A DNA stretch of 64,000 bases. Source: Acholoe squamosa (Eukaryota > Annelida > Polychaeta > Phyllodocida > Polynoidae). Below are positions 32,232-44,092 of the stretch, piece after piece. Within the stretch, counting starts at the first letter, position 1. Every line of letters begins with the position of its first letter. The position numbers were made by a program, and so were the translations under genes. The notes below the pieces were generated by a model. It was not told the origin of the DNA, did not search any database, and saw only the letters and a list, made by a program, of their open reading frames with translations. Location of the stretch: positions 79,332,205-79,396,204 of the forward strand of contig OX439039.1 of NCBI GenBank assembly GCA_949317995.1, given 5' to 3'.

Positions 32232-32571
32232 ATAGAATGTCTTCAGCTGGAGAAGAACAAAAAGGAGGGTCCGTAAACAAATGCAGTGCACTTGGCTGTA
32301 AACAAAAGGGAAATGTGGCGTTTATCATATTTCTACTGTGGTTTAGAGAGCTATAGTACAACTAGAGGTCCTTATGCATAAGATATGACCCAGTTGCAAC
32401 TGATAAGTGTATCCTATTCATAGAGTGACAATGGCACAACATTACCATCTAATCATGATCTTTTTTTGGGGGTGGGAGCAATTATGATGTTTCACTGCTT
32501 ACACTTGAACCTGGCTGGTAGTCTTTTTCTAAAACCGTTATTATCCCTGTCTCTCTGTCTCTGTCTGTTTA

Positions 32572-32574
<3 letters not shown>

Positions 32575-32617
<43 letters not shown>
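32575..32617. repeat. (TC)n microsatellite
   Basis: Pure CT dinucleotide run of 43 bp. A CT-rich tract lies at the matching point of copy 2 (41281-41420). Confidence 0.95.
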
Positions 32618-32618
<1 letters not shown>

Positions 32619-32914
32619 AGGCCTAATAAGTAGACATTATAGAATGATCATCCAAATCTAATCTATTCATACTAATTCCACACACCCTCACCACTCTGCC
32701 ATGGGCACCCTTCCCTGCAATGATACCAATGAGTTATTGCACTGTGTTCATTGGGGGTTCACCACATGCCATGAATCATCAGAATCAATGGTCGAGTCCG
32801 TAATTACAAACATTTCTCTGGACACTGTTAGCATGTGGTCTGTACGGTGAGCTGGGATCAGTGAGGGGGATGGCACATATAGTAGGCATTATGATACCTA
32901 GCCCTTTTAGGCTG

Positions 32915-33030
32915 CAATTGCATCAACACATTTTGCCAATTGGTTATCGTGATGCATGAATGCAGCCATGGCCAGTGCTACATTTATGCATCAAGCTGAC
33001 TCTACACCATTGATGCACCACTAGAGAGTC
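32915..33030. repeat. GCATCATG-family repeat
   Basis: TCGTGATGCATGAATGCAGC, then GCTACATTTATGCATCAAGC: the palindromic core of the family. Confidence 0.65.
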
Positions 33031-33435
33031 AACATGAGGTGAAGAAGGCTCAGAAAACTGTACTCATTTTATCCTGACATCACCTACCCCTACTATAAAA
33101 GCATCTTTCAATGCCTACATGAGAAGTCTATTGAATGAAATGATGTCATCATATGAAGCAATAAGTCCACTTTCTTTGGCTCTTCTGTCAGTCTTCAATT
33201 CATGGCAGAATGGTAACTTCATCCATGAAAGTACATTGAATGGTGAAGCGATGGTGATGGAATGATTACTGAGGGAAGGGTCCAATGCATGATATTATGG
33301 GCATGCCTTACTTAGGCACTAAGAAAGAAGGAGGTGGCCATTAGTCTTGTAAGAAAGAGACTTCAATTTTCATCATTTCCTGCTCAATAAGAGGGGAGGA
33401 ATTGTAATACACAAGATTCAGTGCAGAAAGGTGAC

Positions 33436-33710
33436 TAAGAGGGGTCTATAATCATAGTGTAGTGGGTGTTCAATGGCCCAGGATGAATAGACCCACTAAC
33501 CCAAAGAATATAGACAGGTGTAGCGTAAAATATGCAGCAGATTAGTGTTACCAGTATTTTATATGCCCATAAAGGGTTGTGATTCATGCCTCGATGCACC
33601 ACCCACCCCTCACACAAACCATAAATCCATGCATCCTTTCACAATGGCTGGCAAGGCTGACAAAGGCTCTGTGTAATGTATGCACATAAGGACTATGTGA
33701 GTAGGATCTT
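33436..33710 (+). other. Conserved block with a 10-codon frame (copy 1)
   Basis: This 270-bp stretch matches 43131-43390 with about 17 substitutions and one small indel, roughly 93%, against about 80-85% for the rest of the block. It contains CACAATGGCTGGCAAGGCTG at 33641, an ATG in good context opening MAGKADKGSV (33644-33676). The peptide is identical in copy 2 although the stop is TAA here and TGA there. The bases GTAATG (copy 2: GTGATG) just after would also fit a splice donor, so this could be a first coding exon with its promoter and 5' UTR. It could equally be a regulatory or RNA element. The 60-codon minus frame here changes amino acids freely between copies and is not convincing. Confidence 0.45.
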
Positions 33711-34439
33711 CAGGTCTATAAAAACTGATTTGTATTAGGACCAAAAGATGTATTGGGTTCAGGTAAAGGGTTAGATGAATTTGGTGTTTATACTATCCTA
33801 TTTCAAACCTTTGTTTTTTTTTCATATCAGTTTAAAGAATTGTGCATGGATGATTTTTAGCACATTCTAATTTTTTAAGATTTTGAACTAAGTTGGGGGC
33901 CCACAATATTTTGGTTGTTTCCACCCCCTGCCCATTCCCATAAATATTAGGATAGTGCGAAGGGAATAGAGGACAGAACACAACAGCATTTGGACCCTGT
34001 AGGAAATGAATTGGGAATTTTTGTGACTGATCCTTTAAGCTGAAAAGATGTTAGGTGTAATGCCTCAGCCCCTGAATGTTTTAGTTCTTTGCAAATTCCC
34101 ATAATTGATGAAGAATTGGATTTGATTTCCTTCATTTCAGTCCCATCCTGACTCGCAGCCATTTCTGGCATTTATGCACCAAATCAAGGCTTGTAGGGTC
34201 TGCACACAGGAATATTCAATTTCTACAAGTAATAAAATATAGTAGTTTATACAGGTGATCTCCCACAGAATGGTCACAATGCCAAATAAGCTGACTGATT
34301 TTACATAGCATCGAGAGATGAGATGGTTGATGGGTTATAGAGAAGTATATAAACAGATTGGGACTGTAGAACCTGGGACAGGATGACAATTGTATGTACT
34401 ACTCACACATTCTATATTCTACCATTGTGCCTACCAGAG

Positions 34440-34580
34440 TCATACACTGACAGTGACCACAGGGTCGGCATGATGCATAAATGTAGCTGTGGCCGAATTA
34501 CTTGCCAGGGCTGCATTCATGAATCATGACAACCAATTGACATAACACGTTCATGAATCAGCGACCCTTAAACGGATATA
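34440..34580. repeat. GCATCATG-family repeat
   Basis: GGCATGATGCATAAATGTAG pairs imperfectly with GGGCTGCATTCATGAATCAT across an ATTACTTGCC loop, followed by the CGACCCTTAAACGG end. It matches 44210-44312 in copy 2, so it predates the duplication. Confidence 0.72.
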
Positions 34581-35647
34581 GATATGGTGCCTATACTGTA
34601 GGCTTATAAATTATACATTATACACTGGGGATGGAGCAGGGTAAAAGTTGAATATCCTACTCACACACTGCATGATATAGCATTATGTCTATCAAAACAT
34701 TGACTCCATAGTATTGCGTTCAGTTCTAGGGCTTTCTGTGCTATTTCTCCATTTTGTGTTGTAACACTGGGTCCATTATATAAAAGGTATACATACACAG
34801 ACTAAACTATGGTATGGGTCTGGGTCTCAAATGAGTGCTGGTCTTAAAAAAGCTGTCAAGGTAAATCGGCACTGAAATCAATCTAAAATATAAAGCTGTC
34901 TTACAAGCTGCATTCTGATCTCCTAAAAGCCCTATTAAACCTCCGAAAAGGTCAATAGGATACGCTCATACGCTGGCTTTTATGGAAGTCATACACTGCA
35001 TGTTGTATCACTGTGTTTATTGCTACTGGCTGAACACAAGAGGCCTATCTGGTATTTCACAAGTTGCCAGTGTTTACAAATGCTCATACCAACAGACCAA
35101 GATCTGATGGCAGTTTTAAGAGTGGTGACAAAGTTACAATAGTAGGTGTTTCAATAAAGAGCAGCAGTATATATGGTACTAAACTATTTGACTGAACCAG
35201 ATAAGAATGGTTGTAACCTTGCACCAATTTCTACTTTTAGAAATTGATATTGTACGACTATTTCTGACTTGTGACACACCCACTGTGACTGAAGCAGGGT
35301 GACATTTGCCTTTACTACTCACACACCTCGTGTTTCACTCCTGTGTTTACCAAGACCCTATTTACACACATTACGGGGTATGTAGGGTGCTTGGGACAGA
35401 CAGGGTGACACATTTCCCTATACTACTTACATAGCACATACTGGGCATGTTGTACTATTGTATCTACTGTCCATTGATAAACCCTGACTCATAACCATCT
35501 AAACACAGCTTAGCCCTAGGCAACACTATAAGTAGGGAGAGGCAAGACCTGACGTTTTGTTGTTTTAGCCTTATAGGGCCAACCTGTGTATTCTGGTTAT
35601 TTTGGTATCCAAAATTAGATTTTGAGGCTATATCTCTCTGTGTCTCT

Positions 35648-35689
35648 TTCCTCTCTCTCTCTCTCTGCCTCTCTCTCTGCCTCTCTCTC

Positions 35690-35752
<63 letters not shown>
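35648..35752. repeat. CT microsatellite
   Basis: CT dinucleotides with a few CTGC and CCGC interruptions. Present only in copy 1. Confidence 0.95.
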
Positions 35753-35754
<2 letters not shown>

Positions 35755-35800
35755 ATTTCATTTCAGATTGAGGGGGTTAAGGTTATGTTTCTCCCTGCCA

Positions 35801-35978
35801 TTGATTGATTGATTTGTGTTTTACAGCACTTTAGCGGCACTAAGTGGCTATCTCGTGCTTCACAGGTTGATAATTTAACAGAGGAATGTGTCAGTGCCCG
35901 CGCATATGTGCACCACACACATTCTGAGGGGATAGGAAAGAGGAGATATAGACCCTTTTAAGTGGGCTAGGGAAGCCC
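35801..35978 (-). mobile_element. SINE copy C (AATC tail), full length
   Basis: Flanked by a perfect 14-bp target duplication, GTTTCTCCCTGCCA, at 35787-35800 and 35979-35992. On the minus strand the first 100 bp or so (GGGCTTCCCTAGCCCACTTA to GGCACTGACACATTCCTCTG-like sequence) match the ACTC-tailed SINEs. The 3' part (GATAGCCACTTAGTGCCGCT, then AAAGTGCTGTAAAACAC) and the AATCAATCAATCAA tail are different. I see no clear A or B box, so the origin of the head is open. Confidence 0.9.
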
Positions 35979-36478
35979 GTTTCTCCCTGCCACATGGATC
36001 TGCCAATGGTGCTGTCAACCAAACTCAACTCAACTCAAACCACCTATATAGGAGTGTTGTAAGGGATACATATCAAATAGACCGTATAGCATTGGATTAC
36101 TTTACTTCCCTAACAGTAGCACAGTGTACCACTGCTCTCCTGACAGTCCAGTCAGGCTAGGCCATCCACATGCAGGGTTGGTGACTGCAAGCTGGGACAA
36201 TCAAAATGATGTTACCAATAGCCATTGGTCAATGCTTCCAATTTTGGCCAAATTGCATACATGCCATGATTTATTACATTATTTCATCACTCTATGACAT
36301 CACTCAACTGGAAATAACAGACAGATATCACTCCAACACTGCCATGAAATCCTTGCCCAAAGTTGCCAGTAAGCGTTCTGCTTCACTGCAGTATGGTTTG
36401 CACTGCGTCACTGCAATATGATTATGATGATTCACTGTTTTGTGTTATGAGGATCCCTGCTAGATCCAACAGTTACCT

Positions 36479-36824
36479 TAGGCCAAAAAAATAAAAATAA
36501 AAAAGGTTTCCGGTCACCCGACCGTCCTCAGTCGAAAGGGGGCCGACCTCAGCATTCTTTGACTTTTTTAAAGATCTTTTTCAATTTTTTTTTTTATTTT
36601 TGGACAATTTAATATCAAAATGTACATTTGAATACTATACACAAAATTCCCATCATATTCTTAAATCTGTGGGGGGAAACCATCGTTCCTTACGATAACC
36701 AGTGAAAAACCAAGCAAAGTAAGACTATATCAGACCAATGATTCTTAAAAAAAAAAAAAAATCCGACCTACCTACCTCAACTTTTCCGACCATGTTACCG
36801 GAAACATACCTTTTTTTGGCCTTA
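36479..36824. mobile_element. MITE with AAGGCCAAAAAAA termini
   Basis: TTAGGCCAAAAAAATAAAAA then GGTTTCCGGTCAC on the left is mirrored by GTTACCGGAAACATACC then TTTTTTTGGCCTTA on the right. It is absent from the matching place in copy 2 (about 46300). A fragment of the same family lies at 63065-63150. Confidence 0.82.
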
Positions 36825-37529
36825 TAGTGTGAAGCTTTAACCCAATTGGTGTTCATGATGCACATTTAAGACTGCATATCTTTTCTGTCAGAAGAGTATC
36901 TGTCTCATTACATGGAATATCCTTTCTGCCCATCTAATCGTCAGCTTGAAAAGTAACTGAGAAAAATGTGGTATTATAAAGGAGCAACACTGAAAATATG
37001 CAGAGTCAATGGGAAACGAATATTTAAAGCATTTATATAATCATAGTATACTCCACACGCTAGATATACCTCAGCATTTGCTGGCTCATGTTGCCCGGGC
37101 CTCCCCCAGCATGAAAGGAGAGCCCTGCCTCAGCCACCAATTGAAACCCAGTCATGCTGGTGCTCTACTGAGTCTGTAATTATGGGGCTATTAAACAGGA
37201 GCAGGGATAAAAGGTGAATAGTTTCAGAAGAGGAGGGGGATATATTGAAACCATATTGAAAGGATACCCTATGCAGGGTGGTGAGGGACACTATTTCAGC
37301 TAAGCTGCTCACTTCCGTTTGCACTATGATTTTTAGGTTATATTGCTTAAATTCACCATGCACATTGGCTCTTATGATGGGTAGGTCAACACATCAGCAC
37401 TTAATCATTGATTTAATATTTTATTTGCACATGATTATATTTTCCAAAAGATAGAAAAAAAAGAATAAATAAAAGGTATGTGTCTGACAGCATCTAAATA
37501 CATTCAACCATACATTGCTGAAATAAATA

Positions 37530-37700
37530 CATCCAGAATTCATCATGCTTACTGCATGGGATCAATGCACTTCCAAAGTGTTTGCATGATGCACCAATGC
37601 AGTGCTAGAGACTAGACTAGGACAGCGTATGTGAACCACAAAACACAAAGGAATATGAACCTAAAGACATGATGCTACAATCATAGGGTTAAGCATCCAG
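37530..37700. repeat. GCATCATG-family fragment
   Basis: TTCATCATGCTTACTGCATG and TGCATGATGCACCAATGCAG. A degraded copy; copy 2 retains GCATGATGCTACAATCATAG at 46732. Confidence 0.5.
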
Positions 37701-37831
37701 CATGAAAACATGTTGCAACAGCAGGACAAGATGAGTCACCAAGCATATTACATTCTGAGTCTATTCTGGGAGAACATGGTTAAAGTATCAGTAGCATGTC
37801 CATGGGAAAACATATTGGGTTATTCATAAGT

Positions 37832-38368
37832 ACCGTAAATCCTTTTTTATAAGCTGTTACCAAGCATAAGCCATACCCCAATGTGGTAAGACAATGCACC
37901 ACACTTAAAATCAGGTTTAGTACTGATCTAAACCACAAACAGGAATCTATTACATATCAATGTATATTTTTGATAATTTAAAGGCCAATTTCAAACCAAA
38001 CTAAATTATAATTACTGCTGTCACAAATTTGATATTTGTATTGAGTAATCTAGAAATGACTACATTTATCAATGGTGTACTATTATATGACTTTATATCT
38101 GATATGATTTATGGTAAAACATATTACATGTCTACATGAGTTTTTGGCCAATAAACCCTGTTAAAAGGAAGGCAAGCTAAGAGATAGCACTGGCCATCAG
38201 GCACAACTAATGTCCATTGGCCACCAGGCCAGTGTTAGTGTCGACCCCTGTAAAGTGATAAAAAAACACCAATATGTAAACTGAACCTTGAGGACAGACT
38301 GATTATGCCTCTTAAAAGGTCTATAAACTGTGGCTAATATGCAGGGTCTTACAATACAACATGACCTA
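37832..38368. mobile_element. TATAAGC-group MITE (in copy 1)
   Basis: GTACCGTAAATCCTTTTTTA then TAAGCTGTTACC on the left; CTATAAACTGTGGCTAATAT then GCAGGGTCTTACAATAC on the right, loosely inverted. Copy 2 carries the same element at 46879-47276, so it predates the duplication. Confidence 0.6.
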
Positions 38369-39879
38369 TGTGGTGCCTAAATCACAAAAATGATCAGGTA
38401 GCAGAGAGGCGGCTAGCAGGTGACATAAGACATAGGAATCTACTGCGAAGCTTCCCTATGCTATGCCTCTAGTGTAGACACAGTGAAATGAAAGGGTTAA
38501 TGAAGGTCATGATCAGAGCACGGATAGACTACCAACGGTATGTACACTCACGCAGTGGGGTACAGTCTAAGAAATAACTGGTGAATCTACCAGGCATACC
38601 TGTAAACAGCATGGCAAATCAGTGTACTTGTCAGGCAGTGCCACTATCACAATGAAGCCTTGGAAAGCAGTGCAGTGAAGGACTTTAATCATTTCATGGT
38701 AAGAACATAGCTTACTATAGATTAGTACAGGAATCCCATATCCGATGTGGGCGTGTAGAAACATATACCCATTCTGCATGCTGATGCCATTCTGCATGCT
38801 CTCAGAAGGTAGTACATACATAAATATTTCAAATTCAAGTTTCTATTTATTCTTCACTGTTAAACCATGTAATAAATACAGAGATCCACTTTAGAGTATC
38901 TCCACTCCCAGTTTCTTTACTCTTGAGTAAAGAGGCTGCAGGCCAGGTTTGGAACAGCAAGATATACACTCTTTAAGAAACGGACTTGTCACTTTACCAT
39001 GCAACTCTCTGTATGTGTTATGAGGGATCTCTGTGAAAATAGTGATGAAAGATTTGTCCCAAACTTTCCAGAGAACCATCATTATTTTGACAGAATTACT
39101 TTAGAGTTAAGGAGGGAGGTAGAGAGGAGGAAGCAGCACTGTCATCTAGACTAGATGTACAAATGTGTGGGCTGATATGGCTGGCTGGAGGAATGTGATG
39201 AGGCAAGCAAGTAGGATGATGAAAACAAAAGTGGCTGGATCCTCCTTTCCATATGCCCAATTATCTATGAGATTCTGAATGATTTACCCAAAAGAAATGT
39301 GTGATGGCCCATGTTCCTATGTGTGAAGCAACTGTTTTGCCTGCCTGTTACCTTGAATATATGACATTAGATATATGTGTGATGGGGGCAATATATATGA
39401 GTCATGCTCATATATATTCATTTCCCCTGATGATAAAGGTATATGATATGAGTAACATACATCTGGGGAATCGCATGATATGCAGTGGCACAGTGGACGC
39501 AACAAAAGAAACAGTGGGGTAGTGAGATACATTACAAAGCGATAGTGTCAAATTTTCTATTCCTGACCCTATACAAAATCATTATCCATTGAGTGTCAAT
39601 TCACATATTTGTGAAAGCTTTTCTGAATTAAGAAATGGTGTAATCTAAGGCTCAATGGAAGGCTGTGTGGGTGTGTTATAATGTGTGTTTGTGGGGTGTT
39701 GGTGAAGTGATGTTAGTGTAAGTAGGTGAGACAATCCTCATGGTGATTGTATGTCCTCATTTGAGAGACATCAGGAGATTCTCTGTGTTGGTTGGTCGAG
39801 GGAGGGGGAGCATGCGTGGGTGGGGGGATTATTGCTATCTGTAGTCCTTATACAACTAGGTAAGGGTCCAGTTGGAATT

Positions 39880-40108
39880 AGTACTAAACCCCGCATGTAA
39901 GCAGCAGGTTATACACCATTTCCAGCCTGTGGTGTGGCTTATAGATCCTTCCTGAACTCAGGGCACGGCTTATACCAAGGGTTTTGATTATATAGATTGT
40001 AGTAAGGAATGTTGACCTTTTCAGGCCTTAGGTGTGGCTTATAGCATTCGCCCATGCTCAGGCTGTAGTTTATACTCGGGTGTGGCTTATACCTGGGGTA
40101 CTACACTA
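39880..40108. mobile_element. TATAAGC-group MITE with GTGGCTTATA repeats (copy 1)
   Basis: Four GTGTGGCTTATA/GCACGGCTTATA units lie between ACTAAACCCCGCATGTAAGC and GGCTTATACCTGGGGTACTA. The counterpart in copy 2 is 48862-49072 and a remnant is at 60238-60280. Confidence 0.62.
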
Positions 40109-40762
40109 CACTAAAAACCTACGAGATCCAGAACTCGTCAATACTGACGACTTTAGGTCCTCTGGTTGAATATACCTAAATCTACAGCATTAAGTCATCA
40201 TGGGGTCCTCAGTGACGACCTAAACACCCTGCATAGAAATGACATATTCATTGATTCTGTTTTTGTAAATCATTTTGCCCCCCCCCCCTTCCATCAGTGT
40301 TTATTAGAGGTATTCCCAACCCCCTATCATTGGCCCAGTTGAATATTACATAGTACTGTGTTAGCTGTATTGTCAACATGTAGACACTCAATGAATAATG
40401 AGTTATTCTCTAGCACTATCCATAAGAGAGGTGTCATTACTGGAATTATCTATTTTCTTTGCTACGTTTTAATTTAGATATTCCCATCCTCTTACAGGTG
40501 CATCTGTATCAAATAATGCTTTTATTCCCCTTTTCATAGTAGACTGTACAATAAGTACTACTAGATATCAGCCTATTAACACCCCAAGGCATATCATAAT
40601 GTATGACAGAAATGCATAGTGGAGACATCTTTTGGCATACAGACAGACTAATAGTTAAGCCAAAGTGGTCAGCATGACGGTGAGGTTTGAGTGTAGGTCG
40701 AGGCCCTAATCTTGCCACTGCTGTATCCAAATACCCTTATCATATACCATGATTCTACCTAT

Positions 40763-40788
40763 AGTTATAAAGATCTAAAGATCTTTAT
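40763..40788. repeat. 24-bp perfect palindrome
   Basis: TATAAAGATCT, AA, AGATCTTTATA. It could extrude as a small cruciform. Copy 2 has only the left half (49138). Confidence 0.7.
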
Positions 40789-41280
40789 AGCTAAAAAGCA
40801 TGACATAACACAGTCAAGTGAAACAAGTGGGGAAAAGAGATGGCCCATGCCCCTATGTGTCATAGAGCATGTATTGATATAATTACTTTTGGGGCATAGA
40901 GTTGTGAATTTATGCTCTAAAAAGAATATGAAAAGAGGGAATCTTCAAATGAAATGTCCATGAAACCATCTAAACGCTATAATATCAGGGGCAGATCCTG
41001 ATATACAAGTAGCTCCTTGTACACAAGACTGGTCATTCTTGTGACCAGTAATAGAGAGGTTAGAGGGCCAGTAATGACTACACACTGAATTGTTGCCCTA
41101 CTTTAGGTGTGTCATCCCCACTTTAATTGCCCCATTAACTCTCTGTAGTGTCTCTGTGTAGTGTCTTTGTATCGGGTTGTGTGGGGTCTCGTACTATGTC
41201 TGTGGCTCGAGAAGGACCAAAGGGAACCAAAGGTCAATATGCATGAGATATGATCCAGTTAAGACTGATAAGTGCATCTA

Positions 41281-41420
41281 CTTCGTAGATGTCTTTCTGA
41301 CCCTCTCTCCCTCGCTCTCCTTCTCTGTCAGTCTCTCTCCCTCTGTCAGTTTCTCTCTCTCTCTGTCCCTCTGTATCTCTCACTCTGTCTTTCTCTGATT
41401 CTCTATCTTTCTCTCCCTGT
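41281..41420. repeat. CT-rich microsatellite
   Basis: CTCTCC, CTGTCAGT and CTCTCTCTCTGT mixtures; counterpart of 32575-32617. Confidence 0.9.
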
Positions 41421-41544
41421 ATCTGCCTCCCCCCTGTCTTTTAATGTTTACACTAAATGCCCATAGATACAGAGGCTTTTTGCCTGTAGAAACCCAAAGA
41501 TTTAAGTTATCAGTAAGGTCTAGTGTATGCTACAGCGTAGAGTA

Positions 41545-42443
41545 CACTGCAAAATGGTGTTTAGATTTTAAACATGTTTAGGTCTAAACATGTTTAAAAC
41601 CTAAACATATATGTCAGTTAGGTGCATCATCGACTACACATTTAGGAAAATATCACTTTTATTCTAAATACATAAACATTTTTGCTAAACATGTTCAGAT
41701 GTTTAGAGTTTAAACAGTTGAATATTAGGTGTTTAGATTTAAACATCAATATGTTTAGATACTTGGATGTCAAATCCACACCAGGTAGCAGCACTACCTC
41801 TGAATGGACTATCTGTATAAAGTTATAATCACTTGTTGTGACAAATATCCCCAAACTCCTTGTTTATCATAATGTCGTTTAATTAAATGTTATGAAAATA
41901 GACACAACAATAGAAAATTAACTAAATTCAACTTACACCACCATCATTACCATAAAATAATTGATGAGCTCCATAACTTACACCTATGTCATGTTATTTT
42001 GTAAAGTATAAAGCAATGTCTTTCCTGCCAACCTGTTGTACTTTCTCAAGTCTCCTATTCTAATGCAGTGTGTACATATATGTGTATATAGCTGTGGCTG
42101 ACATTTTTTGAGACTTTGCAGTGCAAATACCTGCTAATGTCCTCCAGTAAATGAGAAAACAAACAAAAGATATTCCTTTATTCTTTTTAACAGATACATG
42201 TCTGCAAACCCTTACTTCCCACCAAATCACTTAGACATCTAAACACAAAAAATCATAAACATCTAAATGCAAAATTTCATCGATATCTAAACACAAATTT
42301 TGAACCTAAACACCTAGATTTCTAAACACTTGAGCTAAGCACATTGTTTGGCTAAACATGTTTAGGAAATTAATGTGATTACAAAAATGTTGCAAGAATA
42401 TGTTTAGAATTGTGTTTAGGTTCTAAACACCATTTTTGCAGTG
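41545..42443. mobile_element. TA-flanked MITE of the CACTGCAAAAA family (long type, copy 2)
   Basis: CACTGCAAAATGGTGTTTAG at the left, AAACACCATTTTTGCAGTG at the right, TA on both sides; 899 bp. Closely matches 11441-12329. Absent from the same place in block copy 1, so it arrived after the block duplicated. Confidence 0.9.
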
Positions 42444-42737
42444 TAGCATAGTGTTATTATCTTAATTATTGACACTTTGATTACGTATAGGCCTAATAGG
42501 TAGACACTATAGGACAATTAGTCTAATCTTTTCATACTAATTCCACACATGTGTCACTGCTCCACCATACTCTGCAATAATACCAATGAGTTATTTCACT
42601 GTGTTCATTGGGTGTTGGCTGGATGCCATGAATCACCGTAATAACAAACATTCCCCTGGACACTGTAAGCATGTGATCTGTACTATGAGCTAGGATCAAT
42701 GTGGGGGAGTGAGGCATAGTAGGCATAATGATGCAAA

Positions 42738-42805
42738 ATGCTTTAAAGGCTACTGATGCATTAATGCATCATGACAATCGGTCGTCATGATGCATGAATG
42801 TGGCT
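42738..42805. repeat. GCATCATG-family fragment
   Basis: GCTTTAAAGGCTACTGATGC, then ATTAATGCATCATGACAATC and GTCATGATGCATGAATG: one complete terminus of the family. Confidence 0.7.
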
Positions 42806-43130
42806 CTTTTTGAGCGGAATGGTGTCAGAATGGTAACTTCATTCATAAAAGTGTATTAAATGGTGATGCAATGGAGATGAAAGGATGACAGAAAAGGCTA
42901 GAAGGCAGGGGATTCAATATCATGTGTAATTACGTCACTTCCAAGGAGGTTGCTATTAGTCTGGTAAGAAGGAGACTTCCATTTTTATACTTTTTTTGTT
43001 CAATAAGAGGGTTGGGATAAGAAAAGTACTCTACTAGTTTTAAATGCTTAAAAATATCTCTGCCATAAAACTAACATACTTCCGGAGACATTGCCAATTA
43101 TAGTCCAAGAGGTTCAGTGCAGAGAAGTTA

Positions 43131-43390
43131 CTAGCAGTGGTCTATAATCATAGTGTAGTGGGTGTTCAATGGCCCAGGATGAATAGACCCACTAACCCTG
43201 AGAATATAGGCAGGTGTAGCGTAAAATATGCAGCGGATTAGTGTTACCGGTATTACACATGCCCATAAGGGGTTGTGATTCATGCCCCAATGCACCACCC
43301 ACCCCATCCCAAATCCATGCATTCTTCCACAATGGCTGGCAAGGCTGACAAAGGCTCTGTGTGATGTATACCCATAAGGACTAGGTGTGT
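43131..43390 (+). other. Conserved block with a 10-codon frame (copy 2)
   Basis: Counterpart of 33436-33710. The ATG at 43332 opens MAGKADKGSV, stop TGA at 43362. All ten codons are identical in nucleotide sequence to copy 1, but the next base differs. CCATGCATTCTTCCACAATGG precedes it. Confidence 0.45.
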
Positions 43391-44092
43391 AGTATAAAGG
43401 GAGATCTGCAGTAGGGCCAAAAGAAGTTTTGGGTATAGGTAAAGGGTTAAAATAGTTAGGGATTTATGTTATTTCAAACCTTAGGGTAGTCAGGTATATT
43501 ATTCTTCTGATTTTACATGACTGATATTTAGTATATGTTTACTTTTGATCTCAGTTGGGATCCCATTGTATTTCAATTGTTTCCATACCCCCACCTATCC
43601 CACAAAGAAATGAATATCTTTTCCGAAGAGGAAAAGAAAATTGGAAACCTTGGCTTGTGCCAAAGAACACAAAATTGTTAAAATGCCCACTAAACTGAAT
43701 GACTCTTGCATAGCATTAAGTGAGAAGATGGTGGATGGGCTAGAGACATGTTTGTAAACAGAGAGGGATAGTATACCACACCTTGGCGTTACCGTAGCTC
43801 CCCCATTTCTGACTAGGTGACCAGGAGAGGAACTTGTAGTTCAGGCAAACCCAGAAGAGGGAGAGTTGTATGCCCCCCCCCCCATACAGTAGCATTTCTA
43901 TGGTGGTGGCCACCTGGTGTTATGTTGCAGAAGTATGGGGGGTCTGGGGACGAACAGACACACATCCTAACCCCAATGTGCGGTATAGGACCTAGGGCAG
44001 GGTGACAGTTGTACCTACTACTCACACACTCCATATTCTACCCTTGTGCCTATCAAAGTCATACATTGACATTTACCACAGAGTGTGCTGCA

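Larger units (their letters stand above)
32040..41010. repeat. Tandem block, copy 1 (about 9.0 kb)
   Basis: Anchors shared with copy 2 in the same order include 32181/41139, 32640/42495, 33443/43138, 34385/44003, 36140/45830, 37115/46380, 38497/47399 and 39660/48625. Identity by eye is mostly near 80-85%, with many indels and copy-specific insertions. No reading frame shows protein-type conservation between the copies. Boundaries are approximate. Confidence 0.85.

Noticed and set aside
33435-33617. Minus 60-codon frame shared with 43131-43322 as a membrane peptide
   Set aside because: Most of the few nucleotide differences change the amino acid; conservation fits a noncoding or plus-strand element better.
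36206-36421. Plus frame starting MMLPIAI, also found at 45901 in the next copy
   Set aside because: The frames diverge after a few codons because of indels between the copies.
38567-38821. Minus frame shared with 47463-47660 in the next block copy (both ending CLVDSPVIS or CLIDSPVIS) as a conserved gene
   Set aside because: The 195-bp shared part has no indel, but amino-acid identity (about two thirds) is lower than nucleotide identity (about 80%), so there is no sign of selection on protein.
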